Of a stretch of DNA of 64,000 nt, positions 47,299-56,967 are shown in pieces (position 1 is the first letter of the stretch; every line of letters starts with the position of its first letter). Source of the DNA: JAWLGZ01 sp041690635 (GTDB taxonomy: Bacteria > Pseudomonadota > Gammaproteobacteria > Thiohalomonadales > Thiohalomonadaceae). The translations under genes were made by a program, and so were the position numbers. The DNA lies in NCBI GenBank assembly GCA_041690635.1, contig JAWLGZ010000002.1, positions 372,001 to 436,000 on the forward strand. Direction: 5' to 3'. The notes below the pieces were generated by a model, which was not told the DNA's origin, ran no database searches, and saw only the letters and a list, made by a program, of their open reading frames with translations.

Positions 47299-48819
47299 CT
47301 ACCCTTCGAGAAGCCCGTGCCGCGCGAAGGTGAACAGCAGTCGCTCCACGTTGGCCGCGACCGTTTCCCGGCTCGCGCGGCCCTCGCCCACCACCCCGGT
47401 CAATTCATCCACCAACTGCCCGCGATCCCGCGTTCCGTCAAGCCGTTCCAGCAGCAGTGCGGCGAAATCGTCCAGCTCCACGCTGGCGTGTCGCGCGGAG
47501 GCGGCGACTCCCGTGCCCCACCGTGCCTGGGTCCGCGCCAGCGCGGTGGCTGTTGGCCGCTCCGTGACATCATTCATAAATTGCTGTCTACGTGTGGTCA
47601 GTTGCAGACCTCCCGACGCGTAGAGGCTGAAGAGCTCCGATACCCAGGCGTCCTGTTCCCCTGCAAACGCCTCTCCACCCATCTCGCGCACCAGCTCCTT
47701 CGCGTCCTCACCAAGCTGTGCAAGCGACAGGGCGTTTGGAAACGCACAGGCCAGCCGGACGATGGAGGCCTTGGTCAGGGGATGGGATACGGCATAGTTG
47801 ACGCCGTCAGCCGAGACACACGAGAGGGGTTCGGTCGTCGACAGGTCGATCTTGTCCCGTGGAGTGAGATCGCCCAGCAGCCCAAACTCGCCGATTCGCT
47901 CCAGGCGAATATCACGCTCCAGCCGTCTGTCCGCATGGCACAGCAGCGTTTGCCGAAACGGGCGGAGCCGCAAAAAGTCCATGTACTGCTCCTGTTCCAC
48001 CACATCCTCGAAACCGGAAAGGAGTTCCGCCACCTCCGGGCCCAGGGTGGACGGAAACATGGAGTGCAGCTCGGCATCGGCAAGGTACTGAAGTCCGTGC
48101 GATCCGGCGCGCTCCATGAAGTCGCGAAACAGCAGCGGCTCGTTGGTCTCTTCCAGGTACTCGTGGTACAGGTAGCTGGGCGCAGCCTTCTGCAGATGCG
48201 CCGCCTCCTGCCTCAGCCACTGGATGCTCGACCCGGGGCGGCCCTGTAACCCCGCCGACAGAAATCCCAGCATCTGCTGCGCCTTGTCGAGGCGCTCCTC
48301 TATGGAGCGTGCATCCCGCGAGTGGCAGAGCAGCATGTCCCGTGTCATTCCACGCAGGCGCCACCCCGGCAGGGTGTTGTAGCTGACGTAGGCAATACCG
48401 TTGGGGCGGAGCAACGTGGCGCAGAGTTCAAGGAGGCGATCCTGTACGGGACGGGGTACCCAGGAGTAGACGCCGTGAGCCACGATGTAATCGAAATTTC
48501 CAAGCTCCTGTCCGACGTCCATGATGTTCTTGTGCAGGATCTGCACATTCGAAAGCTGCAGATCGCGGATCATCGCCTGGCCATCTTCGACCTGGGCTAC
48601 GGACAACTCTACCCCCACGAACTCGCTTTCAGGCAAATGGAACGCCATCGGGATGATGTTGCCACCGCTGGCACAACCCAGTTCCAGCAGGCGACACGCC
48701 TCTGGCGCCTGGGTGTCCAGACCAAACCAGCGGCCGAGCACGGCGAGAATATCGGGATGGCTGTCGGTGACAGGCCGGCTCTCGTAGGGGATGCGATCGT
48801 AACTTTCCAGGGTCTGCAT
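47299..48819 (-). CDS. SAM-dependent methyltransferase with regulatory domain
   Basis: A 506-residue cytoplasmic protein. The N-terminal class I methyltransferase fold has motif I LLELGCASGGN and motif II EFVGVELS, with FDYIVAHGVYSWVP at the motif IV position. A methyltransferase-regulatory domain follows (about 215-300; YLYHEYLEETNEPLLFRDF), and then a helical C-terminal part. The substrate is unknown. Its neighbours on the same strand are a GIY-YIG protein downstream and a metallopeptidase upstream. Confidence 0.88.
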   Translation of the reverse strand: MQTLESYDRIPYESRPVTDSHPDILAVLGRWFGLDTQAPEACRLLELGCASGGNIIPMAFHLPESEFVGVELSVAQVEDGQAMIRDLQLSNVQILHKNIMDVGQELGNFDYIVAHGVYSWVPRPVQDRLLELCATLLRPNGIAYVSYNTLPGWRLRGMTRDMLLCHSRDARSIEERLDKAQQMLGFLSAGLQGRPGSSIQWLRQEAAHLQKAAPSYLYHEYLEETNEPLLFRDFMERAGSHGLQYLADAELHSMFPSTLGPEVAELLSGFEDVVEQEQYMDFLRLRPFRQTLLCHADRRLERDIRLERIGEFGLLGDLTPRDKIDLSTTEPLSCVSADGVNYAVSHPLTKASIVRLACAFPNALSLAQLGEDAKELVREMGGEAFAGEQDAWVSELFSLYASGGLQLTTRRQQFMNDVTERPTATALARTQARWGTGVAASARHASVELDDFAALLLERLDGTRDRGQLVDELTGVVGEGRASRETVAANVERLLFTFARHGLLEG

Positions 48820-48891
48820 CCGCGGTAGTCTACGGCACCGGGCCAGCTGGATAAATCGCGGGGAGAAAGATCGAGTTCCAGCCCGCTCAAA

Positions 48892-49773
48892 TCAACCGTG
48901 GGGCTGTACCACCGAACCAATTGCCTCAGCAACACCGCCGACGAATTCGTGAAACAGATCGGCCGGCGTCCCGCCGTAGCTCTCCACAAACACCTCACCA
49001 AATTCACCGCCCTCAAGCACCTCATCCAGCAGTCGCTCGAAAGCGCCCGTGCCGCGCCGGCTAAGGAATTCAACGAACATACCTGCCTGCCGATAGAACA
49101 CGTGGGGCGACCCCCCTTGCTCGACGGCATCCCCGGGCAGCGCCAGCTGGTCTTCGCCGCCATACAGCACGCACGGGGCATCCATCAGGGCGATCACCGC
49201 CTCCTCCTCGGTGACCCGTTCCGCACCTGCACCATTGGAGACAAACACCGCAAGCCCCTCGCGGAACCAGACCGGTAGGCGGATCGCCGCCTCGGCGTCC
49301 AGATGGTAGACGAGGTGAAGGTGCGACAACTCGTGTACCAGCAAGCCGCGGAGCCGCTCCGGCTGCTCCGCGATACGGGGGGAGATGATGATACGGGTGC
49401 CGTCCATGACGGCGGCGGCACGCAGCGTGGGCGAAAACCGGGCGAAGCTGCGCAGATCACCGGCGACATAGACCTGTACCGGCCGTGGAAAAGGCCGCCC
49501 TTGTGCCCCCTCGACCCGAGCGATCGCGGACGGCAGTTCTGCCGCCACCCGGGCCGCCACAGCTTCGGATCCGGGCTCCCAATAGACGCGTCCGTCGGTA
49601 TCCAGCGGATGAAATCCGTCGTTTTCCGCAATGGGTGAAGGGGTGGGTGCAGCCGTCACGTCCACCGGTGCGTTCACCGCCCCGGTGCAGGCTGCCGCAA
49701 TCGCGCAGAGCGCAAGCAGAGGCAACCGGTACGGAAACAAGGGGGAGAGTGGACGAGGCAGGGTGAGTTTCAC
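48892..49773 (-). CDS. Lipoprotein metallopeptidase (MA-like, HExxH)
   Basis: A 293-residue lipoprotein (signal ending IAAACTG). It has the gluzincin motif HELSHLHLVYH near residue 145, with a downstream glutamate in WFREGLAVFVS as the likely third ligand, matching the peptidase-MA-like family. Start is GTG at 49773, overlapping the EF-G-like gene stop in GTGA with GGAGGAG immediately upstream. It would act at the outer or inner membrane surface in the periplasm. Confidence 0.85.
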   Translation of the reverse strand: MKLTLPRPLSPLFPYRLPLLALCAIAAACTGAVNAPVDVTAAPTPSPIAENDGFHPLDTDGRVYWEPGSEAVAARVAAELPSAIARVEGAQGRPFPRPVQVYVAGDLRSFARFSPTLRAAAVMDGTRIIISPRIAEQPERLRGLLVHELSHLHLVYHLDAEAAIRLPVWFREGLAVFVSNGAGAERVTEEEAVIALMDAPCVLYGGEDQLALPGDAVEQGGSPHVFYRQAGMFVEFLSRRGTGAFERLLDEVLEGGEFGEVFVESYGGTPADLFHEFVGGVAEAIGSVVQPHG

Positions 49774-51818
49774 TCCTCCTCCGCCTTGGGGCGGAACTCC
49801 GCCACGAGCTGTTTCTGCAGGCTCGGCGGTGCCGACTGGTAGTGGCTGAACTCCAGCGTGTAGGAACCCTGCCCGCCGGTCAGGGAGCGCACCCGATCGG
49901 CGTACAGGTTCAGCTCGCCCAAGGGGGCCCGTGCAGTGATACCAATCATCCCGCCCGGCAGCGCGCGGCTGCCGAGCACCTGACCGCGCCGCGCGGTGAG
50001 ATCGCCGGTGACGGTACCCATGTCAGCGGCAGGCACCACCAATTCCAGATTCACAATAGGCTCCAGTACCAGCGGCGCGGCCTTCGCCACCGCATCGAGA
50101 AAGGCGCGACGCCCGGCGGCCACGAACGCCACCTCCTTGGAGTCCACCGGGTGGTACTTGCCGTCGGTAACGGTCACCTTCACATCGTGCATCGGGTAGC
50201 CCGCCAGTGCGCCGGTGTCCATTGCCTGCCGCACGCCCTTCTCCACCGCCGGGATGAACTGGCCCGGAATGGCGCCCCCCTTTACCTCATCAATGAACTG
50301 GAAACCGGCTCCCCGTTCCAGCGGTTCGATACGCAGAAATACCTCGCCGAACTGCCCCGCACCGCCGGTCTGCTTCTTGTGGCGGTAATGGCCCTCTGCA
50401 CGCGCACTGACGGTCTCGCGGTACGGAATTTTCGGCGGGCGCGTCTCGGCATCCACGTTGAAGCGCTGGTTGAGCTTCTCCAACGCAAGCCTCAGGTGGA
50501 GATCGCCCAGACCCCGCAACACCGTTTCATTCAACTCGGGGTTGTGTTCCAGCGCAAGGCAGGGGTCCTCCTCGACGATGCGCTGCAGGGCCGTGGAAAG
50601 GCGCTGCTCGTCACTCCGTCTGTTGGCCGCAACGGCGAGACCGAACAGCGGCACCGGAAACGGCAGCGGCTTGAGATGTAGAAAATCTTCATCGTGGGAA
50701 TCGTGCAGCACCGCGTCGAAATGGACCTCCTCCACCTTGGCCACGGCGCAGATGTCGCCGGGGATCGCTGCGTCCACTTCGATCTGCTGTTTGCCCAGCA
50801 TCTTGAATAGATGCCCCACCTTGAACGGCTTGCGGCCGTCACCGACGAACAGCTGTCCCTCGCGGGCAACGGTGCCCTGATGGACGCGGAACACCCCCAG
50901 CTTGCCCACAAAGGGATCGGCCGTCACCTTGAACACGTGCGCCACCACATGGTGTGCCGGATCGGGTGTGACGGTGAAGGGCTCCGCATCCTCCCCCATG
51001 CCCTTGAGGAAGGGGCGCGGATTGCCTTCGAGGGGGCTGGGCATGAGCCGTTCCATCACATCGAGCAGTTCGCCCACCCCGGCGCCGCTGCGCGCCGAGA
51101 CGAAACAGACCGGCACCAGATGGCCCTCGCGCATCGCCCTCTCGAACGCATCATGCAGCTGCTCCGGCGCCAGCATCTCGCCCTGCTCGAGATAGAGCGC
51201 CATCAGCGCCTCGTCCACCTCCACCACCTGGTCGATGAGTTCGGTGTGCGCCTCCTGTACAGAGGAGAAATCGGTGGTGCCGTCGCGATGGAAGAAACAG
51301 TCGCGCACAGCGCTTCCGCCTTCCGCCGGCAGGTTGATGGGCAGACACTCGCGGCCGAACTCCTCCCGCAGCGATTGAAGCAGACCGGCCAGATCCACAC
51401 CCTCGACATCGATCCTGTTAACGATAACCATGCGGCAGAGCTTGCGTTCCGCCGAGCAGGCGAGCATGCGGCGTGCCACCGGCTCGATGCCGACACCCGC
51501 ATTCACCACCACCGCCACGGTCTCCACCGCGGGGAACACCCCAAGCGTCAATCCGATGAAATCCGGCAGGCCGGGTGTATCGATGAGATTTACATGGATG
51601 TCGGCGTGGTCGAAGCTGGCCACGGCCGCACTGAGTGAATGGTGAAAACTCTGTTCCAGCGGGTCGAAATCGGACACCGTGTTGCCACGCTCCACACTAC
51701 CCGGCGTCCCGATGGCACCCCCGCGTGCCAGCAGTGCCTCCACGAGCGTGGTCTTCCCGCTACCGGACTGACCGACCAGGGCAAGGTTGCGGATGGCATC
51801 GCTGGTATAACCGGGCAT
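49770..51818 (-). CDS. EF-G-like translational GTPase (FusA2-type)
   Basis: A 682-residue GTPase with the EF-G domain order. G1 is GQSGSGKTT, G3 DTPGLPDF, G4 NRID (instead of NKID) and G5 SARSG. Domain IV reads YRETVSARAEGHYRHKKQTGGAGQ, where canonical EF-G has the conserved loop. It is a paralogue lacking the usual strA-operon context. The start MPGYTSDAIRN with GGAGG five bases upstream trims 28 codons. It is coupled to the metallopeptidase by a four-base overlap. Confidence 0.9.
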   Translation of the reverse strand: MPGYTSDAIRNLALVGQSGSGKTTLVEALLARGGAIGTPGSVERGNTVSDFDPLEQSFHHSLSAAVASFDHADIHVNLIDTPGLPDFIGLTLGVFPAVETVAVVVNAGVGIEPVARRMLACSAERKLCRMVIVNRIDVEGVDLAGLLQSLREEFGRECLPINLPAEGGSAVRDCFFHRDGTTDFSSVQEAHTELIDQVVEVDEALMALYLEQGEMLAPEQLHDAFERAMREGHLVPVCFVSARSGAGVGELLDVMERLMPSPLEGNPRPFLKGMGEDAEPFTVTPDPAHHVVAHVFKVTADPFVGKLGVFRVHQGTVAREGQLFVGDGRKPFKVGHLFKMLGKQQIEVDAAIPGDICAVAKVEEVHFDAVLHDSHDEDFLHLKPLPFPVPLFGLAVAANRRSDEQRLSTALQRIVEEDPCLALEHNPELNETVLRGLGDLHLRLALEKLNQRFNVDAETRPPKIPYRETVSARAEGHYRHKKQTGGAGQFGEVFLRIEPLERGAGFQFIDEVKGGAIPGQFIPAVEKGVRQAMDTGALAGYPMHDVKVTVTDGKYHPVDSKEVAFVAAGRRAFLDAVAKAAPLVLEPIVNLELVVPAADMGTVTGDLTARRGQVLGSRALPGGMIGITARAPLGELNLYADRVRSLTGGQGSYTLEFSHYQSAPPSLQKQLVAEFRPKAEEE

Positions 51819-52031
51819 GACCTCCTCCCGTGCATGCAGACGCCGCGGCGACCTGGGACGCGACCATTCCCCTAAGGCTAGATCCCCTCGGAGCGGACGC
51901 ATGGCCGCTGATGCAAATAGCTCATTACATAAAGGGCGTTAACATGCGTTACGACCCTCGCTACTCGCCGAAGGTCGCTGGCTTTCCAAGGTACGGGGAG
52001 TGTTCGTCGTGGACGGGAATCCGAACAACAC

Positions 52032-52083
52032 GGGACAGGCTTAACGACTTCCTGCCATTTGCTTCGAAGCCGTCGCCTGTCCC
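52032..52083. terminator. Long imperfect palindrome after the lectin-like gene
   Basis: GGGACAGGC (52032-52040) and GCCTGTCCC (52075-52083) are perfect outer arms; the interior (CGAC/GTCG) can pair further. It starts 18 bases beyond the stop of the minus-strand lectin-like gene and may end its transcription. Confidence 0.4.
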
Positions 52084-52101
52084 TTCTATATCCTTAATCC
52101 T

Positions 52102-52764
52102 TCAGTCCGCGACGAAGCAGTAGAACAGACCCGCCCCACCCGTACTCTGCAGGGCTTCCTGGTTGCAACCGCGCGTCCCGTGCGACGAGTTCCAGGAGAT
52201 CATGTGGCGTGTCTCCTTCAGGCCCACGCGGTCATGGTGACCGACAATCGCCGACCCCTGGCCACTGCTGGTCCAGTTACCGCAGGTGGTATCGCCGCCT
52301 GCGGTCGAGTAATTCCCGGCCGGGTCCGATCCGGTCAGGATGTCGTGCCTGTTCACGGCGTCACCACGGCCACTCACCACGTCACCTCTCTCAGTGAGCG
52401 CGGTCTGTTTATCGATGTTGTTGGAGCGGGAGTGAAGCTCTTCAATGCTTGCGGCCACGACCACCCCTTTGGCATTTTGCCAGGGCCCCGTGCCAATACG
52501 ATCACGCGCATTGACCCCGGCTTCACCTCCCGGCGCGGTGGTACTCAGATACGCGCGCCAATTCGTATGAGGCGATCCGGCCGCCTTTGCAAGTGCGAGG
52601 CAATGAGCATCGGCGCCCTCCAGTCCTCCGAGGTCCGCCCCATTGCCCTTCCCAACGCTGGTTACGAAAAACGTCATGTCAGACCCCTGGGCCTGGACGG
52701 GAACCGTCATGCCCCCCGCCACCACCAGAGAAACAAGCATTACCGAGATAGGTGACCGCCTCAT
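52102..52764 (-). CDS. Secreted lectin-like protein
   Basis: A 220-residue secreted protein with a signal peptide (SVMLVSLVVAGGMTVPVQAQG). The mature part, starting MTFFVTSVGKGNGADLGGLE and containing HCLALAKAAG, WRAYLSTTAPGG, RDRIGTGPWQNAKG and two paired cysteines at the end (RGCNQEA, FYCFVAD), resembles the secreted lectin-like family common in proteobacteria. AGGAG seven bases before the ATG at 52764 fixes the start. Ligand unknown. Confidence 0.75.
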   Translation of the reverse strand: MRRSPISVMLVSLVVAGGMTVPVQAQGSDMTFFVTSVGKGNGADLGGLEGADAHCLALAKAAGSPHTNWRAYLSTTAPGGEAGVNARDRIGTGPWQNAKGVVVAASIEELHSRSNNIDKQTALTERGDVVSGRGDAVNRHDILTGSDPAGNYSTAGGDTTCGNWTSSGQGSAIVGHHDRVGLKETRHMISWNSSHGTRGCNQEALQSTGGAGLFYCFVAD

Positions 52765-53015
52765 TATTGTTCTCCTCATCACAATTAATCCGATCGCCGC
52801 GCCATTAGCGCTGCCATGGCTCGGTACTGAGGGAAAGAAATTGTATTTCACGAGCGAAGCTCCAGCCGCTGCGTGAAGGCCCGAGTCTTTCCTGCACGCG
52901 GGCGCCTGTCAATAACAAAGAGGTGCTATCCCCAATGCAGAGAATAGGCAGAAAATTGACAGGGGAATTGGCCCAGACCGGGGAGGCGGACCGTAACCGG
53001 GGACGACTCCGGCGG

Positions 53016-53651
53016 TTAGTTCACTAACCCAAGCCGCTCACGTAACACGGCAACCCGCTTCGGTACTATCTCGGCGTGACCCTCCACTTCGCGCAAACGT
53101 CCCTCGAACAGGCGAATAGCATCTGAGTCCACCTGTTTGAGCAGACGGTCGAATACCGCGTTGATCTCGCCCTGCTCGATGGTCACGGTCGCTTCGAGCG
53201 CTTCGTCCAGGGACAGGGTATCTACCCGCCGGGTCAACGCCCGAAGTTGCATGAGGATCGCCCGGATTTCCGGGTCACGGATTTCGGGGAGGTATTTCAG
53301 CCGCGGGTGGACGACCACCAGGAACCGACACAGTTGCATCAACCGACTGTGTTCCCGCTCCTCCTCCTGAAGCTCCCGAAAAAACGCCGCCACCTCCGGT
53401 TGTGCCGCGAAGCGCTCGGCGCATCTGCCGTATATCTGCGCCACCCGCAGTTCAACGAGGGCCGCAAGACGGTAGGCGCGTCCCACATGACCGGGAAGCG
53501 CGAAACCGTGGCTCTCTTGGTTCTCAACCGCGCGCTGCAGGAGACTCTTCCTGCTACTGGCGATCGTGCCAAGGAATACGCCAACCCCAAACGAACCGAC
53601 AATTGTGCCGGGGTGTTTGAGGCAGTAGTCACGATCAATCAGCCTGCTCAC
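53016..53651 (-). CDS. Ferritin-like / rubrerythrin-like protein
   Basis: A 211-residue protein starting with GTG at 53651, six bases after GGAGG; a frame extending 91 codons further has no ribosome site. Helical segments contain RVAQIYGRCAERFA, an ExxH in EEEREHSRLM and a second in VEGHAEIV, with further glutamates in VTIEQGEINAV, as expected for a four-helix diiron site. GSFGVGVFLGTIASS near the N-terminus could be a short membrane or targeting segment. Confidence 0.7.
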   Translation of the reverse strand: MSRLIDRDYCLKHPGTIVGSFGVGVFLGTIASSRKSLLQRAVENQESHGFALPGHVGRAYRLAALVELRVAQIYGRCAERFAAQPEVAAFFRELQEEEREHSRLMQLCRFLVVVHPRLKYLPEIRDPEIRAILMQLRALTRRVDTLSLDEALEATVTIEQGEINAVFDRLLKQVDSDAIRLFEGRLREVEGHAEIVPKRVAVLRERLGLVN

Positions 53652-54085
53652 TGAACACCTCCGCCACGGATGAGAACAGGTGTGTATTCCACTACCGGGC
53701 CTACGATCATAGACCCGTCTTCGAGCATTTCTGGAATGGAGTTCGCATCCGGGGAGGGAACAGGCGGAAAAAGCCTCGGCCAGATGCCCACGACGTACAC
53801 AGCGGACGGAAACAACCCCCACTCCCAGCAGTAGCTGCAATAAGCCTCCACTCGTCATTGCAGCGCCACTGTAGAGAGCAACCCCACTGGTTGGAGGCTC
53901 CCGGATGCAGACGTATCCCCCCATGGCGGCGCGACATTCGGATCCGCAGCATGGTACTTATCGTATGGAGAATTCTGTGGATTCCTTAAACAAGGGGCCC
54001 CGACCAGCTGGCCCCTTGTTCAATACAACCGATCATGCGGCCATGCATACGGAAGCCGGCAGCTGCTCACCGCTTGTTTTGAACG
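53652..54085. other. Intergenic region
   Basis: This 434-base stretch between two minus-strand genes holds the promoter of the ferritin-like gene (with GGAGG at its end) and, near 53989-54020, a strong hairpin. Short frames here lack ribosome sites and family features. Confidence 0.5.
53989..54020 (-). terminator. Perfect 11-bp hairpin after the NTF2-like gene
   Basis: AACAAGGGGCC (53989-53999) and GGCCCCTTGTT (54010-54020) form a perfect stem with a ten-base loop, 65 bases past the stop of the minus-strand NTF2-like gene. Read on the minus strand it ends in TTGTTTAAGG, a weak T tract. Confidence 0.6.
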
Positions 54086-54457
54086 TCAGTGCTTGGGAGT
54101 TTCATCCCACGCCTGGACATCAACCTCCCGGACGATCTTGTTGTTCTCAAGCTCCGCCATGCTGTTGGTCAGCACATGGGTACCGTCCGGATACTCACAA
54201 TCTTCGGTATACGCCAGCGAACCATCACTCGCCACCTCCTGGAGGATCGTGTGACTCATGTGTCGATCGAAGATCTCCCGGTAGTACTGTTCGATGGCCT
54301 TCTTCCCCTTGAATTCCATCGGGCTGCTGGGCGGATGCCCCTTATCGACCACTCGCAACTCCGCATCGTCCGCGAAAAGATTCATCAGCGAGTTCAGATC
54401 GTGAGCTTCCAGAGCGCGATGCAACGCCCCGCAAACCATTTCGGTCGACTCCTTCAT
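54086..54457 (-). CDS. SnoaL/NTF2-like protein
   Basis: A 123-residue cytoplasmic protein of the NTF2-like cone fold: ALHRALEAHDLNSLMNLFADDAELRV and KGKKAIEQYYREIFDR are typical. Such proteins bind or isomerise small hydrophobic ligands; nothing here identifies the ligand. GGGAGG precedes the ATG. Confidence 0.85.
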   Translation of the reverse strand: MKESTEMVCGALHRALEAHDLNSLMNLFADDAELRVVDKGHPPSSPMEFKGKKAIEQYYREIFDRHMSHTILQEVASDGSLAYTEDCEYPDGTHVLTNSMAELENNKIVREVDVQAWDETPKH

Positions 54458-54640
54458 GGTTTACCTCCCGTCCCTGAGGTTTCGGACCAGGACCGGTCCT
54501 TTGTGCTCAGTATTAGCGCACCAAGACCTGCCCGCCAAGACCGGGAGAGGAGAGACAACCAACAATCTTGCCAAGGCCCCTGGCAGCCGATTGAAGCGGG
54601 AACGCGCAATTGCCCCATTGAGGGTGCTCATTATCAATTT

Positions 54641-55714
54641 TTACCCAGGGCGTCCTGTCACGGTGTGTAGCAGCGTGGCGACTCCCGTGAGTACGGCGAT
54701 CGCCGGACGCACCAGCCAATAGCCGATGGTGAATACGGGCAATAGGATCAGCGACCAGCCCAGGAACAGCCCGAGAAACTCCGGGATGCCCAGCAGTGCC
54801 GCGGTGGCTGCGAGCAGATCACTGATGAGTTGCGGGTTTGTAACGACTACATAAGCGGTCACAAGAAGGGCGGGGACTGTCCCGTGCCGTAGCCAATGCA
54901 GTTTCCCGCTGCGGGCGACCCGTGAGGTAAGCGCCACAGTACGGGTGGACAAACTCATCGGGCGACCCGCTGCTGTTGCGGCCCTGCCCATCCGGACCAA
55001 CTTGACCGTACCGACGACCACCAGGGCATCGAGTGCCGCCCAGCCGTAATCGACACCCGTGACCTCCTGGCCCGACCTCAGCTTCACCTCGAGGTCACGG
55101 AAACCGCCTGCAAGAAATGAGGTGGCCGCCTCAAGGAACCGCTCGCTCTGGATCCATTGGGGCGCGCCATCTTCACCGACCACGAATTGACCGACAAAGT
55201 CGTGCCCCTCTTCACGGATGAAACCGATGGCATACCAGCCTCGTTGCTCGGGTGTCACTCCCTCGCGCACCGCCGCTGGCAGTGCCGTATCGGTACCGGA
55301 GCGCCAGCGGTCCCGCATTGAGTCGATGCGAGTTCTCGCGTAATGGACCACCGACAGGGACAGAACTTCGTTGTGGAGGAAATAGTGAATGGGCGGAAAT
55401 ATGCTGTCACCGTAGAGAAGCAGGATGTCTTGGAATTCCGGCTCATCTCCGTACAAGGGGAGGATTTCGCGTACCAGATGCGGGTACCTCAGCAGAGCGG
55501 CATGGGCCTTGAGCTGCAGGATGGGATTGTCCTCATAATCCAGGATGACGGCCTTCACCTCGAGGGGTTCGTCCGCCACGCTCAGCGCCAACTCCGGATT
55601 GGCGCGCTGCACCTGCAACTCTACGAGCCGCTCCTCGAACGGGAGCGGTTTCGATGCGAGACTGATGGTGAAAGCGACCAGGAGCACAGCCGCCACGAAG
55701 TAGAGCTTGCGCAT
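54641..55714 (-). CDS. Hypothetical membrane protein
   Basis: A 357-residue protein I do not recognise. A signal or anchor helix (LYFVAAVLLVAFTISLA) is followed by a ~210-residue periplasmic region, with LQLKAHAALLRYPHLVREIL and a WYAIGFIREEGHDFVGQF stretch, and then three helices near the end (VPALLVTAYVVV, IPEFLGLFLGWSLILLPVFTIGYW, PAIAVLTGVATLL). Neighbours are unrelated single genes. Function unknown. Confidence 0.75.
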   Translation of the reverse strand: MRKLYFVAAVLLVAFTISLASKPLPFEERLVELQVQRANPELALSVADEPLEVKAVILDYEDNPILQLKAHAALLRYPHLVREILPLYGDEPEFQDILLLYGDSIFPPIHYFLHNEVLSLSVVHYARTRIDSMRDRWRSGTDTALPAAVREGVTPEQRGWYAIGFIREEGHDFVGQFVVGEDGAPQWIQSERFLEAATSFLAGGFRDLEVKLRSGQEVTGVDYGWAALDALVVVGTVKLVRMGRAATAAGRPMSLSTRTVALTSRVARSGKLHWLRHGTVPALLVTAYVVVTNPQLISDLLAATAALLGIPEFLGLFLGWSLILLPVFTIGYWLVRPAIAVLTGVATLLHTVTGRPG

Positions 55715-55854
55715 GAGCTCATTTTACACCGAGACTTGTCGACGCCAGACGGAGCATCGAGAGACTCCCCCACCAGGGTTCGCGCCAGTTCCGGAGTGGC
55801 GCCCTGAGCCCATTTTTCACCGGTGGCGCAGCTTCTCCGTGCGAGGCCTCGCCC

Positions 55855-56811
55855 TTACTTGAAGAGATCCGCCTCCACCTCGAGCGTCGCCAGGCTGAGG
55901 TGTTTCCCAAGCTCATCCTCGAAGCCGCTCCAACTGGCGAAACGGCTCAGCGCCTCCGCCCCCAGCGGCTTCATCTCAAACGGTGCGAGACCGTCTTCGT
56001 AATGGCGTTGAACCGCCTTGTAGAGGCTATCGAGGTAGTCGCGGTAGGCGTGCACCATCGCCCAGTCGCCGGTACGCCCATGGCCGGGAATCAGCACCTT
56101 CGCCGGGATCTGCAAAGCCAGGTCGATGGCGGCGATGTTGCCGATGAACGTGCCGTCGTCCATACGGATGATGCGTTCGTTGCAAGCATTGTCCGCCAGG
56201 AACAGTACCTCTTCCTGGGGCACCTCGATCATCAGGTCGGTCGTGCTGTGGGCCTGCCCCGCATGGTGGAAGCGGAACGTGATGCCGCCGATCTCCACCA
56301 CGTCCCCGTTGCTCACCGCCCGGTTCGGACCGACCACCTCCGTGCCCCGTGTCGCCCCGTCCGTGGATCGCAGCATGCGGTCGATCCACTCCTCGCCGAC
56401 GGAGCCATGGTCGATGGCCTTGATCATCTCCGGATGGCCGTAGATGGTCGATTCCGGAAATGCCTCGCGGATGGCGTGGTTACCGAGCCAATGGTCCCCA
56501 TGAACATGGGTGTTGAGCACCGCCACCACCGGGTGAGCGGTCACCTTCGCAATCTGCCGCAGCACCATCTCGCCGGTCTGCACGCTGGAGCCGGGGTCAA
56601 CCACCACCACGCCGGCCTCCGTAACCACAAAGGCGGGGTTGTTCATGAACCCCTGGTTCTCCGGGGACGGATAACCCACCGGACCATGGATGACCCAGGT
56701 GCGGCTCGCCACCTGTTCTGCGGCGTAGTCGGGTACGGCAGGCCCCCGCTCGGCCGCCGGTGCGGCGGTGACAAGGCCGATTGAGAGCAAAAGGACGAAT
56801 AAGGGGCGCAT
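55855..56811 (-). CDS. Periplasmic MBL-fold metallohydrolase
   Basis: A 318-residue secreted protein (signal ending TAAPAAE). The metallo-beta-lactamase zinc motif is LNTHVHGDHWLGN, with further ligands in HHAGQAHSTTD and LIPGHGRTGDW. The layout and the AEQVASRTWVIHGP start resemble quinoprotein-relay and SoxH-type metallohydrolases. No quinoprotein or sox genes are in the window, so the substrate is open. Confidence 0.85.
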   Translation of the reverse strand: MRPLFVLLLSIGLVTAAPAAERGPAVPDYAAEQVASRTWVIHGPVGYPSPENQGFMNNPAFVVTEAGVVVVDPGSSVQTGEMVLRQIAKVTAHPVVAVLNTHVHGDHWLGNHAIREAFPESTIYGHPEMIKAIDHGSVGEEWIDRMLRSTDGATRGTEVVGPNRAVSNGDVVEIGGITFRFHHAGQAHSTTDLMIEVPQEEVLFLADNACNERIIRMDDGTFIGNIAAIDLALQIPAKVLIPGHGRTGDWAMVHAYRDYLDSLYKAVQRHYEDGLAPFEMKPLGAEALSRFASWSGFEDELGKHLSLATLEVEADLFK

Positions 56812-56967
56812 GGCTACTCCTTCGAATGACTCGGGGTAGCGTCTTATGGTGGCCGGGGATCGGCGCGCTGCCTATTGGGATATTCCCGTACATCGGGCTG
56901 CCGGGTGTGCCCCTGCGAACGGCCCGGTGTCATTGGCGAGGGGCCCGGCTGAGCCGGCCCTAATTCA

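Noticed and set aside
53652..53924. 91-codon extension of the ferritin-like gene
   Set aside because: Composition is not protein-like, and GGAGG six bases before GTG 53651 marks the true start.
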